64,000 bases of DNA. It comes from JALORV01 sp963702595. GTDB taxonomy: Bacteria; Pseudomonadota; Gammaproteobacteria; Burkholderiales; Burkholderiaceae_F. The notes beneath the pieces are model-generated. The model did no database searches and was not told the origin of the DNA. It was given only the letters and a program-made list of their open reading frames with translations. The stretch covers positions 124,001 through 188,000 of the forward strand of contig CAVPDC010000022.1 of NCBI GenBank assembly GCA_963702595.1, read 5' to 3'. A program made the position numbers and the translations under genes. Every line of letters begins with the position of its first letter. Within the stretch, counting starts at the first letter, position 1. This document shows, one piece after another, positions 9,237-18,209 of the stretch.

Positions 9237-9935
9237 ATGAAACTGAAGCGATGGTCGGTACTACTCGGGATGGGCACGCTGGCTACGGCGGTCATGGCCG
9301 GCCCGCACGTCGTGGCGGACAGCGCGTGTCCGCACTACGCCGTGGACATCGAGGCCTTCGCGACCTGCGACGGCGACCGCGTTGCGAGTCCAGACCCGAT
9401 CCGACTCGACGCTAGCGAGCTGCTTGCCGAGCCCGAGGTCCCGCTGCACAAGCGCACCGGCAGCGGCCTGTACGTCGACGCGGTGCATGCCGAGGCGATC
9501 AAGCGCAGGTATCCGGACGAGGTGGTGTTTGTCGACATTCGCAGCCCGGTGGAACTCGGGCTGACCGGCCATCCCAAGTCGGTGGACCTCAACGTGCCCT
9601 TCCGTGACTTCGTCCAGCCGCTCGCCTGGGACGATGCGAGGGGCGCCTGGTCGATGGAGACCAACCCCCGCTTCTCGGCGCAACTCGACGGCGAACTGCG
9701 TCGTCGCGGCGCCACGTACGACACCTTCGTGATGCTGCTGTGCCGTTCGGGCGACCGCAGCGCGCAGGCGGCGGACGCGCTGTCCCTGCTCGGGTATCGC
9801 AACGTGGTCAGTGTCGTTGACGGATACGAAGGGGACATCGGGCCGGACGGCCGGCGTTCCCTCAATGGTTGGAAAAATGCGGGCCTGCCGTGGACCGCTC
9901 AGGCGAACGCCGCGCTCGTGGCCCGACGTCGCTGA
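9237..9935 (+). CDS. Exported rhodanese-like sulfurtransferase
   Basis: A 232-residue protein with an N-terminal signal sequence (about 1-28) and one rhodanese-like domain at about 77-225. The active loop is CRSGDRS, with the sulfur-carrying Cys at residue 169; VVFVDIRSPVE is the family's N-terminal core strand. The domain ends in NGWKNAGLPW, a common rhodanese ending. It should act in the periplasm on persulfide or thiol chemistry; no substrate can be inferred. An alternative start 18 bp upstream (MSWDPD) is possible. A strong intrinsic terminator lies immediately downstream. Confidence 0.8.
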   Translation: MKLKRWSVLLGMGTLATAVMAGPHVVADSACPHYAVDIEAFATCDGDRVASPDPIRLDASELLAEPEVPLHKRTGSGLYVDAVHAEAIKRRYPDEVVFVDIRSPVELGLTGHPKSVDLNVPFRDFVQPLAWDDARGAWSMETNPRFSAQLDGELRRRGATYDTFVMLLCRSGDRSAQAADALSLLGYRNVVSVVDGYEGDIGPDGRRSLNGWKNAGLPWTAQANAALVARRR

Positions 9936-9951
9936 CCGACAGTTCCCTGGC

Positions 9952-9999
9952 ACTCCAGGCGGTTCGGGGTTCAGCCTCCGGTCGCCTGGAGTTTTTTTT
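9952..9999 (+). terminator. Intrinsic terminator of the rhodanese gene
   Basis: A 10-bp stem, ACTCCAGGCG (9952-9961) with CGCCTGGAGT (9983-9992), is followed by eight T residues. It overlaps the last codons of the convergent LuxR gene, so its downstream arm is also coding sequence on the other strand. Confidence 0.85.
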
Positions 10000-10663
10000 G
10001 CGCAGCGACGACTGCTTCAGTGCGGTTGCTGACGTCGAGCGCACGAAAGATCGCGAGCAGATGCACCTTGACGGTTCCTTCCGACAGGCCGAGTTCTCGC
10101 GCGATCAGCTTGTTCGGCATTCCGCGCGCCAGCAGCGCAAGGACCTCGAGCTGCCGCTGTGTCAGGCCGTGGTTCGGTGCCTCCTGCCGTTCTGCGCTGA
10201 CTGTGCCGCTCGCGGTCCTGTCCCGACCGCCGAGCAGCCGCAGCGGCGCGTACGTGCCTCCCGACAGGACCAGGCGCACCGCCTGCAGGATCACCGCCGC
10301 CGTGTCCGACTTCGGGATGAAGCCGGCTACGCCCGAGTTGATCAATTCGCGCACCAGCGACGGCGATTCCTCGGCTGAGACGACGATGATCGGCAGCATG
10401 GGGCAGCGGGTGCGCAGACGACCGATCCAGGGAACACCGTCGGATCCCGGCATGTGCAGGTCGAGCAGTGCCAGGTCGGGGTCGCGGTCCGCCAACCGCT
10501 CGACGTCCGCGGTGTTGGCTGCCTCCAGCCACTCGATGTTGTCGGCCAGCGCAGACAGCGCATGGCGCATCGCCAGGCGGACCATTTCGTGGTCGTCGGC
10601 GAGCAGGATTCTCAAGCTGCTACTGGCGGCGTCCGGGTCGGGGCGGTAAGGTGCGTGCGGCAT
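9971..10663 (-). CDS. LuxR/NarL-family two-component response regulator
   Basis: A 230-residue DNA-binding regulator. The receiver domain (about 17-135) has the acidic pocket LADDH, the phospho-acceptor Asp68 in LALLDLHMPG, and the switch Lys in FIPKS. A LuxR-type helix-turn-helix fills the C-terminus (about 165-228, LTQRQLEVLALLARG ... LGLSEGTVKVH). The ATG at 10663 is preferred over a TTG 39 bp upstream because the receiver fold begins soon after it, though neither has a strong ribosome site. It is divergent from a hybrid histidine kinase with 56 bp between them. The kinase is the likely partner. Confidence 0.85.
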   Translation of the reverse strand: MPHAPYRPDPDAASSSLRILLADDHEMVRLAMRHALSALADNIEWLEAANTADVERLADRDPDLALLDLHMPGSDGVPWIGRLRTRCPMLPIIVVSAEESPSLVRELINSGVAGFIPKSDTAAVILQAVRLVLSGGTYAPLRLLGGRDRTASGTVSAERQEAPNHGLTQRQLEVLALLARGMPNKLIARELGLSEGTVKVHLLAIFRALDVSNRTEAVVAAQKKLQATGG

Positions 10664-10719
10664 CGCGCGGTGAACATACGCCCGCCGATGCGCCGCAGGC
10701 AAGGGGAAGCAGTCCGGAC

Positions 10720-13057
10720 ATGAATTTTCACGCGAGTCCGAGGCGGGGAGGTTTGCTGCTGCTGACGCTGGCGGCCGTCCTGCTTGCCGGCTGCAGCCTC
10801 GCGCCGCCGGCAGGTGTCAGCCGGCTGGACCGCGCGCAAGCCGCCGACGGCCAGTCAATCCCGCTGCCACACAGCTGGAAGGAATCCGAGTTCATCTCAG
10901 GGAGCCCGAGTCGACCTGACTTTCGGTGTCGCCGCGCTGGCCGAACCGACCTCGATATACGTGGCCCGCACGGGCCTGACATTCCGGGCGTCCGTCAACG
11001 GACGCTTCGTGGACGAAACGGGTGACGCGAACTCCCCGACGGTCAACATCGCCAGTTATCGCTCGACGCCGTCGTTTCGGGTGCCGATCGAGTTCCTTCG
11101 CATCGGGCCGAACACGCTGACACTCGAGCTCTTTGCGCCCGCCGGTTCTCGCTACCACCAACTGGGGATTCTCTATGTCGGCCCGGCCGAGCTGGTCGAG
11201 AAGCTGGCGTTTCGCCGCTGGCTGGCGTTTCACGCCGGGCCGATGGCCATGGGTGTCATCCTGTTCGCGATCGGACTGGTCTCTCTGGGACTGTGGAGCG
11301 GGCGGCGCGACCAGGATCTGTTCATGCTGCTGGCGTGCGGCTCCCTTCTCTGGGCGGTGCAGATCCTGCTCTACCAGTGGCCGACGCCGCTGCTGCCGGG
11401 ACGGCACTGGGGCGTGTTCACGATGGCGCTGTACGCCTGGTGGCCCGTCCTGCTGGGCGTGTTCTTCCTGCGCTTCGCGTATCGGCAGTCCCGTTCCATG
11501 GAACGGTTCGCGGTGGGGATCGCGGTGGCTGCCGCGCCGGCGCTATACCTGGGCGGCGACTTCGGCTGGGGCCTGCAGGCGTCGATCGGCGTGCGGCTGT
11601 GCGTGCTGATCTTCGTCGGAATCGCACTGGCGGCTGTGCTGCGCTACGCTCTCGAGCTGCGCACCAAAACCGGCTATGCCTTGTTCGTGGCGAGCTCGAT
11701 TGGCGTCTTCGTGGCGATCTTCGACTTCGTCCGGTCGCTTTATCCGGACTCCGACCGCGTGCTGATCCTGAATCCGTATTCCGGCGTCGCCGTGGTGTTG
11801 TTTACCGGCTGGATGCTGCTGGAGCGCTATCACAAGGCCTATGCCGACTTCGAGTTGCTCAACCGGGATCTCGAGCAGCGGGTCGATCAGGCCAACGTGG
11901 AACTGCATCGGCGGCTCGAGCAGGTCGAGTCGGCGCGCGCGGCCGCCGAGCAGGCCAACGTTGCCAAGTCGCGCTTCTTCGCTGCCGCCAGCCACGATCT
12001 GCGCCAACCCTTGCACTCCCTGGGCCTGTTTGCCAGCGCCCTCCGGGATGTGGTTGGAACGTCCGTCGGCCACGACCTGGTGGGCCGCATCGGAGACTCC
12101 ATCGGTGCACTCGACCGGTTGTTCGACGAGTTGCTCGACGTGTCGCGACTGGACGCTGGAGTGGTCGAGGTGCGCCGCGCCAACCTGGCTCTGCAGCCTC
12201 TGTTCGATCGGCTCGAAACCGGGTTCGTGGGCGAAGCCGTGGCAAAGGGTCTGCAACTGCGCTTCGTTCCGACGACGCTGGCCGTCAACTCGGATCCGAT
12301 CCTGCTCGAACGCGTCGTTACAAATCTGGTGTCCAACGCGCTGCGTTACTCGCAGCGCGGGGGCGTGCTGGTCGGTGCGCGCCGGCGCGGGCCACGGGTT
12401 CGGGTGCAGGTTTGGGACACCGGCGGCGGCATTCCGGACGACCAGCGCGCGCTGATCTTCGACGAGTTCTACCAGATCGGAAATCCGGGGCGCGACCGGC
12501 GCAAGGGGCTCGGACTCGGACTGGCCATCGTGCGTCGCCTCACCGTCCTGCTGGACCATCCGCTGACGTTCCGCTCGGCTGTCGGACGTGGTTCCTGTTT
12601 TGAGTTGACGCTGCCGGCGGCCGACGCTCCCGTCGACGCCGCGCTGTTGGAGGAGGTCGCGCCTCCAGCGTCGGTATTCGCCGTCGCCCGCGCGCTGGTG
12701 ATCGACGACGATCCGGACATTTGCGAAGCCACGCGACGCCTGCTGGCCGGCTGGGGTGTCGAGGTACGCACCGCGCATGGGCCTGCGGAGGCGTTCGACC
12801 AGCTGCGGCCGGGTTTCACGCCCGATGTCTTGCTGGCCGACTTGCGACTCGGGCAGGAGATCGACGGTATCGGCCTGGTCGAACAACTGCGCGAGCACCT
12901 CGGCGCTCCCGTGGCTGCACTGCTGATCTCCGGCGACACCGGGGCGCGGGAGCTCGCCCGCGTGAAGGAAAGCGGCTTGCTGCTGCTGACCAAACCGGTG
13001 GCGCCGGCCAGGCTGCGCAGCGCTTTGCATGCACTGCTGACAGCGCGACCGCGCTGA
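10720..13057 (+). CDS. Hybrid sensor histidine kinase, 7TM (DISM-like) with receiver domain (single-base frameshift)
   Basis: After joining one frame change the product is about 778 residues. It has a lipobox-like signal (LLAGCS), a periplasmic beta-rich domain resembling 7TMR-DISM sensory modules (about 60-155), seven hydrophobic helices, a coiled coil, and a dimerisation/phospho-acceptor helix with His425 in AASHDLRQPLHSL. An ATPase domain follows (N box NLVSNALRY, G boxes GGGIPDDQ and GLGLGLAIV). A C-terminal receiver with VIDDD and Asp707 in LLADLRLG completes it. The frame breaks near 10899-10907 (CAGGGAGCCCGAG), where one extra base separates the lipobox part from the sensory domain. 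Its probable output partner is the divergent LuxR regulator. Confidence 0.83.
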
Positions 13058-13074
13058 CGCGTAGCGGTCAGCGC
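13051..13074. terminator. Inverted repeat containing both stop codons of convergent kinase genes
   Basis: GCGCTGA (13051-13057) pairs with TCAGCGC (13068-13074). The TGA of the hybrid kinase and the TGA of creC each sit in one arm. There is no T-run, so a Rho-independent role is uncertain. Confidence 0.4.
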
Positions 13075-14507
13075 AACCGGCGTCGCGGCAGCGCTAGGGT
13101 GGCGACGGCACCGCCGTCAGGATGGTTCGCCAGTCTGGCGGCGCCGCCGTGCAGCGTCGCGACCTCGCGCACGAAGGCCAGTCCGAGCCCCGTTCCCTTG
13201 CGGCCCGTGTTCGGCCGCGGCAGCGAGAAGAACTTCTCGAACACCCGCTCCTCGGCGAACGGCGGCAAGCCAGGCCCGTGGTCGCGCACCGTCACTTCCA
13301 CCCGCCCGCGCACTTCGTGCGCGTCAACGGTGACGGTGGCTTCCGGTGGCGAGAACTCCACCGCATTGAAAACCAGGTTCGTCAGTGCCCGCTGCAGCAG
13401 GAAGCGGTCACCCATGACGGTGAGATCGGGATCGACATCGATGAAGAGCTCGACGTTGCGCTGCGTCGCAAGTGGCGTCATTTCGTCGCGCACGGCGTCG
13501 GCGATCTCGGCCAGTGCCACGATCTCCTTCTGCGGCAGCGCGCGCTTGCGCTCCAGGCCCGACAGCTCGAGCATGCGCTCGACCAGATCCTGCGCGCGCC
13601 GGGTCTGCTCCTCGACGTTGCCGACGAAACGGATGCGGGCGTCCTCGGGCAGCGGTTCGCGCAGCAGCTCGGCGGCGCCGCGGATCGCGGCGAGGGGACT
13701 CTTGATCTCGTGCGTCAGCGCGGCGACGTACTCGTCGACATAACTCTTGCCTGCAAGCGCGTCGCGCATGTCGGAAAATGCCGCCCGCACCGAGTGTGCC
13801 AGTGGCCGCGCCTCGCCCGGCCGCGCGCGCAACGCACGCCAGACATCGGTCACCAGGCCAAACGGCCGGACCAGCCAGACGGTGACCATCAGCAACAGCA
13901 ATGCGAAGGCCGCCACCGCGATGACGCCGACGATGATGAGCTTGTCGCGGGCGTTCGCGATGAACGGTGAAAACGCAGCGATCGGCTTGCCCACGCCGAC
14001 CATGCCGACGATCTCGTCGGCGGCATCGGGCGACCCGCGCTCGCGGATTGCCGCTCCCACGTACATGACGGCGGACGTCGGATCGCCAGGGTCCGCAAGA
14101 GTCGTGCGGGCACCGTACTGGCCCGCGAGCGTGCGGCCGACGTCGATCCAGGTGCGGTAGTCCTTGCCGACGTCGCGCCCTGCCGAGTCGAACAGCACGA
14201 CGCCATTGGCGTCGGTCACATACACGTGCAGGTCGATGCGCGTCTTCTGGACGTTGAAGATGCGGGCATTGAGCGGCCGCTTGACCAGTTGCTGCAACGT
14301 GCGGTCCAGGTCCTCGGTCTGGATCACACCGCTGTAGGCCTGGCGTTCGAGCAGCGTGGCGAGCAGGTTGGCGGTGTCGACCAGCGACTCCTCGGCGGAC
14401 TCGCGGTAGCGCGGATCGAGATCGAGGCTGACGCGATACAGGAGAAAGACCACCGCCGCGATGTAAACCACGACGACGCCGAGAAAGATGCGCGTGCGCT
14501 TCGACAT
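13068..14507 (-). CDS. creC: Two-component sensor histidine kinase CreC
   Basis: A 479-residue inner-membrane sensor very like CreC in length and plan. It has helix 1 at about 7-26, a periplasmic sensory region (27-188) with the DANGVVLFDSAGRDVGKDY motif characteristic of CreC, and helix 2 at about 189-213. HAMP-like linker, phospho-acceptor His266 in ALTHEIKSPL and an ATPase domain ending GRKGTGLGLAFVREV follow. CreC phosphorylates CreB in response to growth or envelope conditions. It is transcribed after creB with an 82-bp gap. No creD follows; the neighbour is an unrelated convergent kinase. Confidence 0.88.
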   Translation of the reverse strand: MSKRTRIFLGVVVVYIAAVVFLLYRVSLDLDPRYRESAEESLVDTANLLATLLERQAYSGVIQTEDLDRTLQQLVKRPLNARIFNVQKTRIDLHVYVTDANGVVLFDSAGRDVGKDYRTWIDVGRTLAGQYGARTTLADPGDPTSAVMYVGAAIRERGSPDAADEIVGMVGVGKPIAAFSPFIANARDKLIIVGVIAVAAFALLLLMVTVWLVRPFGLVTDVWRALRARPGEARPLAHSVRAAFSDMRDALAGKSYVDEYVAALTHEIKSPLAAIRGAAELLREPLPEDARIRFVGNVEEQTRRAQDLVERMLELSGLERKRALPQKEIVALAEIADAVRDEMTPLATQRNVELFIDVDPDLTVMGDRFLLQRALTNLVFNAVEFSPPEATVTVDAHEVRGRVEVTVRDHGPGLPPFAEERVFEKFFSLPRPNTGRKGTGLGLAFVREVATLHGGAARLANHPDGGAVATLALPRRRLR

Positions 14508-14589
14508 CAGGTTCTTGCCGGTGGTGCGAGCACGGGAATTTTCCTTTAGCAGCGCTCAGGGGCGGTGCGCTCTAAATGAGACCCGGTGC

Positions 14590-15279
14590 TCAGGCAAGGT
14601 CCTCGCGCAGCGAATAGCCCATGCCGCGGTGCGTGGAAATCGGGTCGACCGTGGCGTCGACCTCCCGCAACTTGGCGCGCAGCGCCTTCACGTGTGCATC
14701 GACGGTGCGGTCGAAGGCGGCCGCGGGATCGTCCCAGGCACGCTCCATCAGCTCGTCGCGCGAGAACACGCGGCCCGGACGTTCGACCAGCACTTTCAGC
14801 AGGCGGTACTCGGTGCGTGAGAGCTCCAGCGGACGGCCGCGAAAGCGGATCGACTTCTTCTCGTCGTCGACGCTGAACGCTCCCGCGGCGGCGGGAGACG
14901 ACGTCGCCGCCCGTTGCGATCGCCGCAGCACGCTGCGCACGCGCGCGACGAGTTCGCGCGGCGAAAACGGCTTGGCCATGTAGTCGTCGGCGCCAAGTTC
15001 GAGTCCGACGACGCGATCGACTTCGCTCGAGCGCGCAGTGAGGAAGATTGCCGGCAACGCGGGATCGATTTCGCGCAGCTGGCGGAAGAGCTCGAAACCG
15101 TTGGTGTCGGGCAGACCGATATCGAGGACCGCCAGCGCCGGGCCGCGCTGCCGCACGGCCCTCAGCGCGTCGGCGCCGGTGCCGCACCAGTCGGGCTCGA
15201 AGCCGTCGGTCGCGAGCGCGTAGACGATCGTGTCGGCGATGGCGGGTTCGTCTTCCACCACCAGGATGCGCGGCTTCAT
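14590..15279 (-). CDS. creB: Two-component response regulator CreB (OmpR family)
   Basis: A 229-residue OmpR/PhoB-type regulator. The receiver has VEDEP, phospho-acceptor Asp53 in VLDIGLPDTNGFELF, and Lys in YMAKPFSPREL; a winged helix occupies about 130-227 with the usual RTVDAHVKALRAKL recognition block and GMGYSL at the end. The GLPDTNGFELFRQL stretch is CreB-like. The ATG overlaps the stop of the upstream diguanylate cyclase gene (ATGA), so the two are coupled. creC follows. Confidence 0.88.
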   Translation of the reverse strand: MKPRILVVEDEPAIADTIVYALATDGFEPDWCGTGADALRAVRQRGPALAVLDIGLPDTNGFELFRQLREIDPALPAIFLTARSSEVDRVVGLELGADDYMAKPFSPRELVARVRSVLRRSQRAATSSPAAAGAFSVDDEKKSIRFRGRPLELSRTEYRLLKVLVERPGRVFSRDELMERAWDDPAAAFDRTVDAHVKALRAKLREVDATVDPISTHRGMGYSLREDLA

Positions 15280-16472
15280 GATGTCGCGGCGATCTCCAGC
15301 GGCAAGGTCGCCTGCAGTTCACGACCCGCGATCATCGTGCGATTGCGCCCGCCCTTCTTGGCCAGTGACAATGCACGGTCGGCTCGCTGCAGCAGTTCGG
15401 TGGGTGTTTCGGTCGCTTCCCAGGTCGCGACACCGGCGGAGAACGTCTGGCGATCCGGCATCAGCGGTCGCAGTCGATCGACCAGTTGCGCGGCCTGGTC
15501 GGCAGTGCACGCCGGCAGCACGAGCGTGAATTCCTCGCCCCCGTAGCGCGCCAGCAGATCGGTCGGCCGCATCTGCTTGAGCCAGGCCTGCGCCGCGCCG
15601 CGCAGCAGGGCGTCACCCGCGGCATGGCCGCGCCGGTCGTTGTAGCGCTTGAAGTGATCGAGATCCATCATGACCAGTGTCAGCGGCTGCCCGCTGCGCC
15701 GCGCGCGCGCAAACTCGACCGGCAACGCCTCGTCGAGCGTGCGGCGGTTGGCGATTCCGGTCAGTCCATCCTCCTGGGCGAGATGCGACATGCGGTCGAG
15801 CAGGGCGTTGTTGGCGCGCAGCGTACGCAGCGTGAGGCCGATCAGTGTCAGCGCCAGCAGCAGCGCGGTCGCCGAGAAGGCAATCAGCGCAACGCGTGCC
15901 GTGTCGCTCAGCCCTTCAGCCTGTCGCGCCGACGCGGCGGCCCGTGCATGGGTGCCGCTCACCAGCTCGGTCAGGGAGTGTTCCAACGCATCGAACTCCG
16001 CAGACGAGGCGAGCAGGGACGCGCGCGATGGCTCCGCCCCGCTGCCCCTCGGTTCCGCGGCCTGGCGGGCGATCCGCTCGAAGCCCAGCAGCGACTGCTG
16101 CAACTGCGCCATTTTCTGCTGATGATCCGCCGGCATCTCCAGTTCGGCCAGGCGGGCGAGGCGTCCACGCAGTTCTGTGGCGATCTGGCCCAGCGCCGCA
16201 AACTCGGACGCAGAGACCGGGGAGTCTGCGCCGCGCGGCAGTTCGCGCGCGTTGCGTGCCTGCCAGGACCGGAGGTCGGCGCTCGATTGCTGGGCCTCGA
16301 GCGCCGCCTGCGACAAGGTCAGCGCGTACTCGTAGCGTTGATGCACTTCGCCGTCGAACGACAGCGCCCGCAACGCCAGCACGACACCTCCTGCCATCAG
16401 GCTGGAGGCGAGCAGTACTAGCCACGCCTGGCGGGCGAATCCGGTCTTGGTGTGCTGGATGGTCGGGTACAC
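15276..16472 (-). CDS. Membrane-bound diguanylate cyclase (GGDEF domain)
   Basis: A 398-residue protein that should make cyclic di-GMP. It has helix 1 (about 15-36), an Ala/Gln-rich helical periplasmic region (37-192), helix 2 (about 193-215), and a GGDEF domain (about 228-385). The active signature is GGEEF at 311-315. An inhibitory-site RxxD (Arg302-Asp305) lies five residues before it, suggesting product feedback. The start is GTG; no clear ribosome site precedes it, so the exact start is uncertain. Its last codons overlap creB, placing cyclic di-GMP synthesis in the creBC transcript, which is unusual. Confidence 0.86.
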   Translation of the reverse strand: MYPTIQHTKTGFARQAWLVLLASSLMAGGVVLALRALSFDGEVHQRYEYALTLSQAALEAQQSSADLRSWQARNARELPRGADSPVSASEFAALGQIATELRGRLARLAELEMPADHQQKMAQLQQSLLGFERIARQAAEPRGSGAEPSRASLLASSAEFDALEHSLTELVSGTHARAAASARQAEGLSDTARVALIAFSATALLLALTLIGLTLRTLRANNALLDRMSHLAQEDGLTGIANRRTLDEALPVEFARARRSGQPLTLVMMDLDHFKRYNDRRGHAAGDALLRGAAQAWLKQMRPTDLLARYGGEEFTLVLPACTADQAAQLVDRLRPLMPDRQTFSAGVATWEATETPTELLQRADRALSLAKKGGRNRTMIAGRELQATLPLEIAATS

Positions 16473-16558
16473 GAGCGAACGGGGTTGCTTGCGATTGATT
16501 CTATGGCCCGGCGGCGCGGACCTCGCTTCCGGCGGTCAGTCGCACCCGCCGCCCGGCT

Positions 16559-16897
16559 TCAGACACCCCAGGTGACGTCGACCTGTCGCTTCTGCGCGGC
16601 GCGCAGCATCTCGATCAGCGGAAACGCGCGTTGGCCCAGAGTGATCGGCGCCTCTCCGGCCGGACCCTCCTTGCCGCGCTTGTCGTCCTGCTCGGCGGCG
16701 GCCGCCGCCTCTTTCGCATGCGCCTTTTCCTGCTCGACGGCAGCCACCAGGCGGCTCAGGGCGTCGGGCACCTGCTCCGCGGTGATCACGCCCCGCGGGC
16801 CGTCAGGACGACCGATGATTTCAAGAATGCGCCGCGTTGTTTCGGCGAACATGAAGATCTCGCCGGCGGCCTTTGAACGAAAGACAACGAGTGACAT
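16559..16897 (-). CDS. DUF1840 family protein
   Basis: A 112-residue cytoplasmic protein. It opens MSLVVFRSKAAGEIFMFAETTRRILEII in outline and ends with a QRAFPLIEMLRAA helix followed by VDVTWGV, the family pattern of DUF1840 proteins common in betaproteobacteria and gammaproteobacteria. The middle is charged and probably flexible (EKAHAKEAAAAAEQDDKRG). The function is unknown. No Shine-Dalgarno sequence is evident before the ATG. Confidence 0.75.
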   Translation of the reverse strand: MSLVVFRSKAAGEIFMFAETTRRILEIIGRPDGPRGVITAEQVPDALSRLVAAVEQEKAHAKEAAAAAEQDDKRGKEGPAGEAPITLGQRAFPLIEMLRAAQKRQVDVTWGV

Positions 16898-17054
16898 GGA
16901 CGGAGGCGATGCGGCAGGCGCCGCACGGGAGTGTGAAAGTGCCGTCGCGCTGCCCGCAACGTGGCGCCGTCGACGACGTGTCGATGACGCTTGATTGTAG
17001 GCCGATGTGACTTGTAGTCTGATGTGATCGCCGCGCCCTTCCGGGCCGTCCCAG

Positions 17055-17237
17055 TCAACGACGATCGTCGATGGGGGCGACCGTGGTTTCGACGATCTCG
17101 TCGACCTCCTGTCCGTAGACGAACGGGAGCATGACGATTGTGGCGGCGAGGCAGAGGATGAACAGTGCCCCGTCGCCCAGCGCAAAGGGCAGGGCCGTGG
17201 TGACCAGTGCGGCCAGCGGAAAATGTTCCTGGAACAT
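17055..17237 (-). CDS. Hypothetical small membrane protein (60 aa)
   Basis: The product is mostly hydrophobic from about residue 8 to 42, with two likely short membrane helices around GDGALF, then an acidic tail (EVDEIVETTVAP). GCGAGGTGCCCC precedes the ATG as a ribosome site. No family is recognised. It is divergent from the THX gene. The distribution of hydrophobic residues and the ribosome site support a real gene, but it is short. Confidence 0.45.
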   Translation of the reverse strand: MFQEHFPLAALVTTALPFALGDGALFILCLAATIVMLPFVYGQEVDEIVETTVAPIDDRR

Positions 17238-17386
17238 GGGGCACCTCGCTTTCAAGCACGGAGTCACCTTAGCGCGGCGCAGCCAGCGCTGATACGGCAG
17301 AGTGCGGCGGCAAAGTATGGAATCTTCGCGGTCGTCGGGTTTCCTGCCGCACGTGGGTAGGAACAAGACCTACACGGTGCCGCCGC

Positions 17387-17392
17387 TATACT
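17387..17392 (+). promoter_or_regulatory. Candidate -10 element (TATACT) for the THX gene
   Basis: TATACT lies 44 bp before the THX start codon, a sensible distance for a short leader. The region 16-18 bp upstream has no good -35 match, so this is a weak call. Confidence 0.3.
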
Positions 17393-17435
17393 GGTTTGCG
17401 TGATTCAACACGTGAAGCCAACGGAGACGTTCACG

Positions 17436-17558
17436 ATGGGCAAAGGCGACAGGCGCACGCGACGCGGCAAGATTTACAACGGCAGCTACGGCAAGAAGCG
17501 GCCGCAGGGCCGCAAGCCGGTCGCCCCGGCACAGCCGCGGCCGGCCAGACCTCGGTAA
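17436..17558 (+). CDS. 30S ribosomal protein THX (bTHX), 40 residues
   Basis: A very short, strongly basic protein beginning MGKGDRRTRRGKIYNGSYG and continuing with KKRPQGRK. This matches the small ribosomal-subunit protein THX, which sits in the head of the 30S subunit against 16S rRNA. The N-terminal 22 residues carry the family signature; the tail is Pro/Arg-rich. CGGAGACGTTCACG precedes the ATG, and an intrinsic terminator follows 20 bp after the stop, so it forms its own transcription unit. Its small size makes it easy to miss. Confidence 0.85.
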   Translation: MGKGDRRTRRGKIYNGSYGKKRPQGRKPVAPAQPRPARPR

Positions 17559-17578
17559 GCGCACGGAGTGCCGAGGCG

Positions 17579-17603
17579 GAGCCGGGGGACCCCGGCTCTT
17601 TTT
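17579..17603 (+). terminator. Intrinsic terminator after the THX gene
   Basis: GAGCCGGGG (17579-17587) pairs perfectly with CCCCGGCTC (17590-17598), followed by five T residues. It isolates the ribosomal gene from the lipoprotein gene that begins 36 bp later. Confidence 0.88.
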
Positions 17604-17638
17604 GTTTCGGCACTCCATTGCGCGATGGCAGGTTTTCA

Positions 17639-18199
17639 ATGAACGTCGACGTACGCGGCCTCGCGCTACTGCTTGCGCTGGCGCTGCTGGCCAGCTGCAG
17701 CGAGCGCCTCGAATGGCGCGAGCTGAGGTCGCCCAATGGCTACAGCGTCATGCTGCCGGGCCGTGCGCAGACGGTCGCGCGCGATGTCGAGTTCGAGGGA
17801 CAGAAACTTCCGGTGTCCATGACGTCGACCGGCGTTGGAGCGGCCATGTTTGCGGTCGGTGTGGTTCAGTTGCCGGCGGCGGTGGCGGCGGACGCCGCGG
17901 CGCGCGAGCGCGTGATCGCTCATTTCCGCGATGGCCTCGTGCGCAACATCGGCGGCACCGTGACGACCTCGGCGCCCGCCGCACTGATCGCGGCGCCGGG
18001 ATCGCCCCACGGAGTGAAGGCCGGGCAGTCGGTGGAGGCCAAGGGCCGCACCGGGGCGGACGGGCGATCGGCCGCGCTTGCAGCCCGCTTCTTCATCGTC
18101 GATGATCGCTTGTTCGAGGTCATTGCCCTGGGTGGCGAAGGCGCCATCGAGCAGAACGCGCTCGACACTTTCTTCACCTCGTTCCGCTTGCAGCCCTAG
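17639..18199 (+). CDS. Hypothetical lipoprotein
   Basis: A 186-residue product with a lipoprotein signal (LLALALLASCSER; lipid-modified Cys about residue 20). The mature part is a compact alpha/beta domain with GYSVMLPGRAQTV near the start and FTSFRLQP at the end, a pattern seen in small exported proteins of unknown function that have a conserved F..SF tail. GGCAGG upstream could serve as the ribosome site. It lies 10 bp before the transaminase gene and may be co-transcribed with it. Confidence 0.65.
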   Translation: MNVDVRGLALLLALALLASCSERLEWRELRSPNGYSVMLPGRAQTVARDVEFEGQKLPVSMTSTGVGAAMFAVGVVQLPAAVAADAAARERVIAHFRDGLVRNIGGTVTTSAPAALIAAPGSPHGVKAGQSVEAKGRTGADGRSAALAARFFIVDDRLFEVIALGGEGAIEQNALDTFFTSFRLQP

Positions 18200-18209
18200 G
18201 AGGTCCGCC

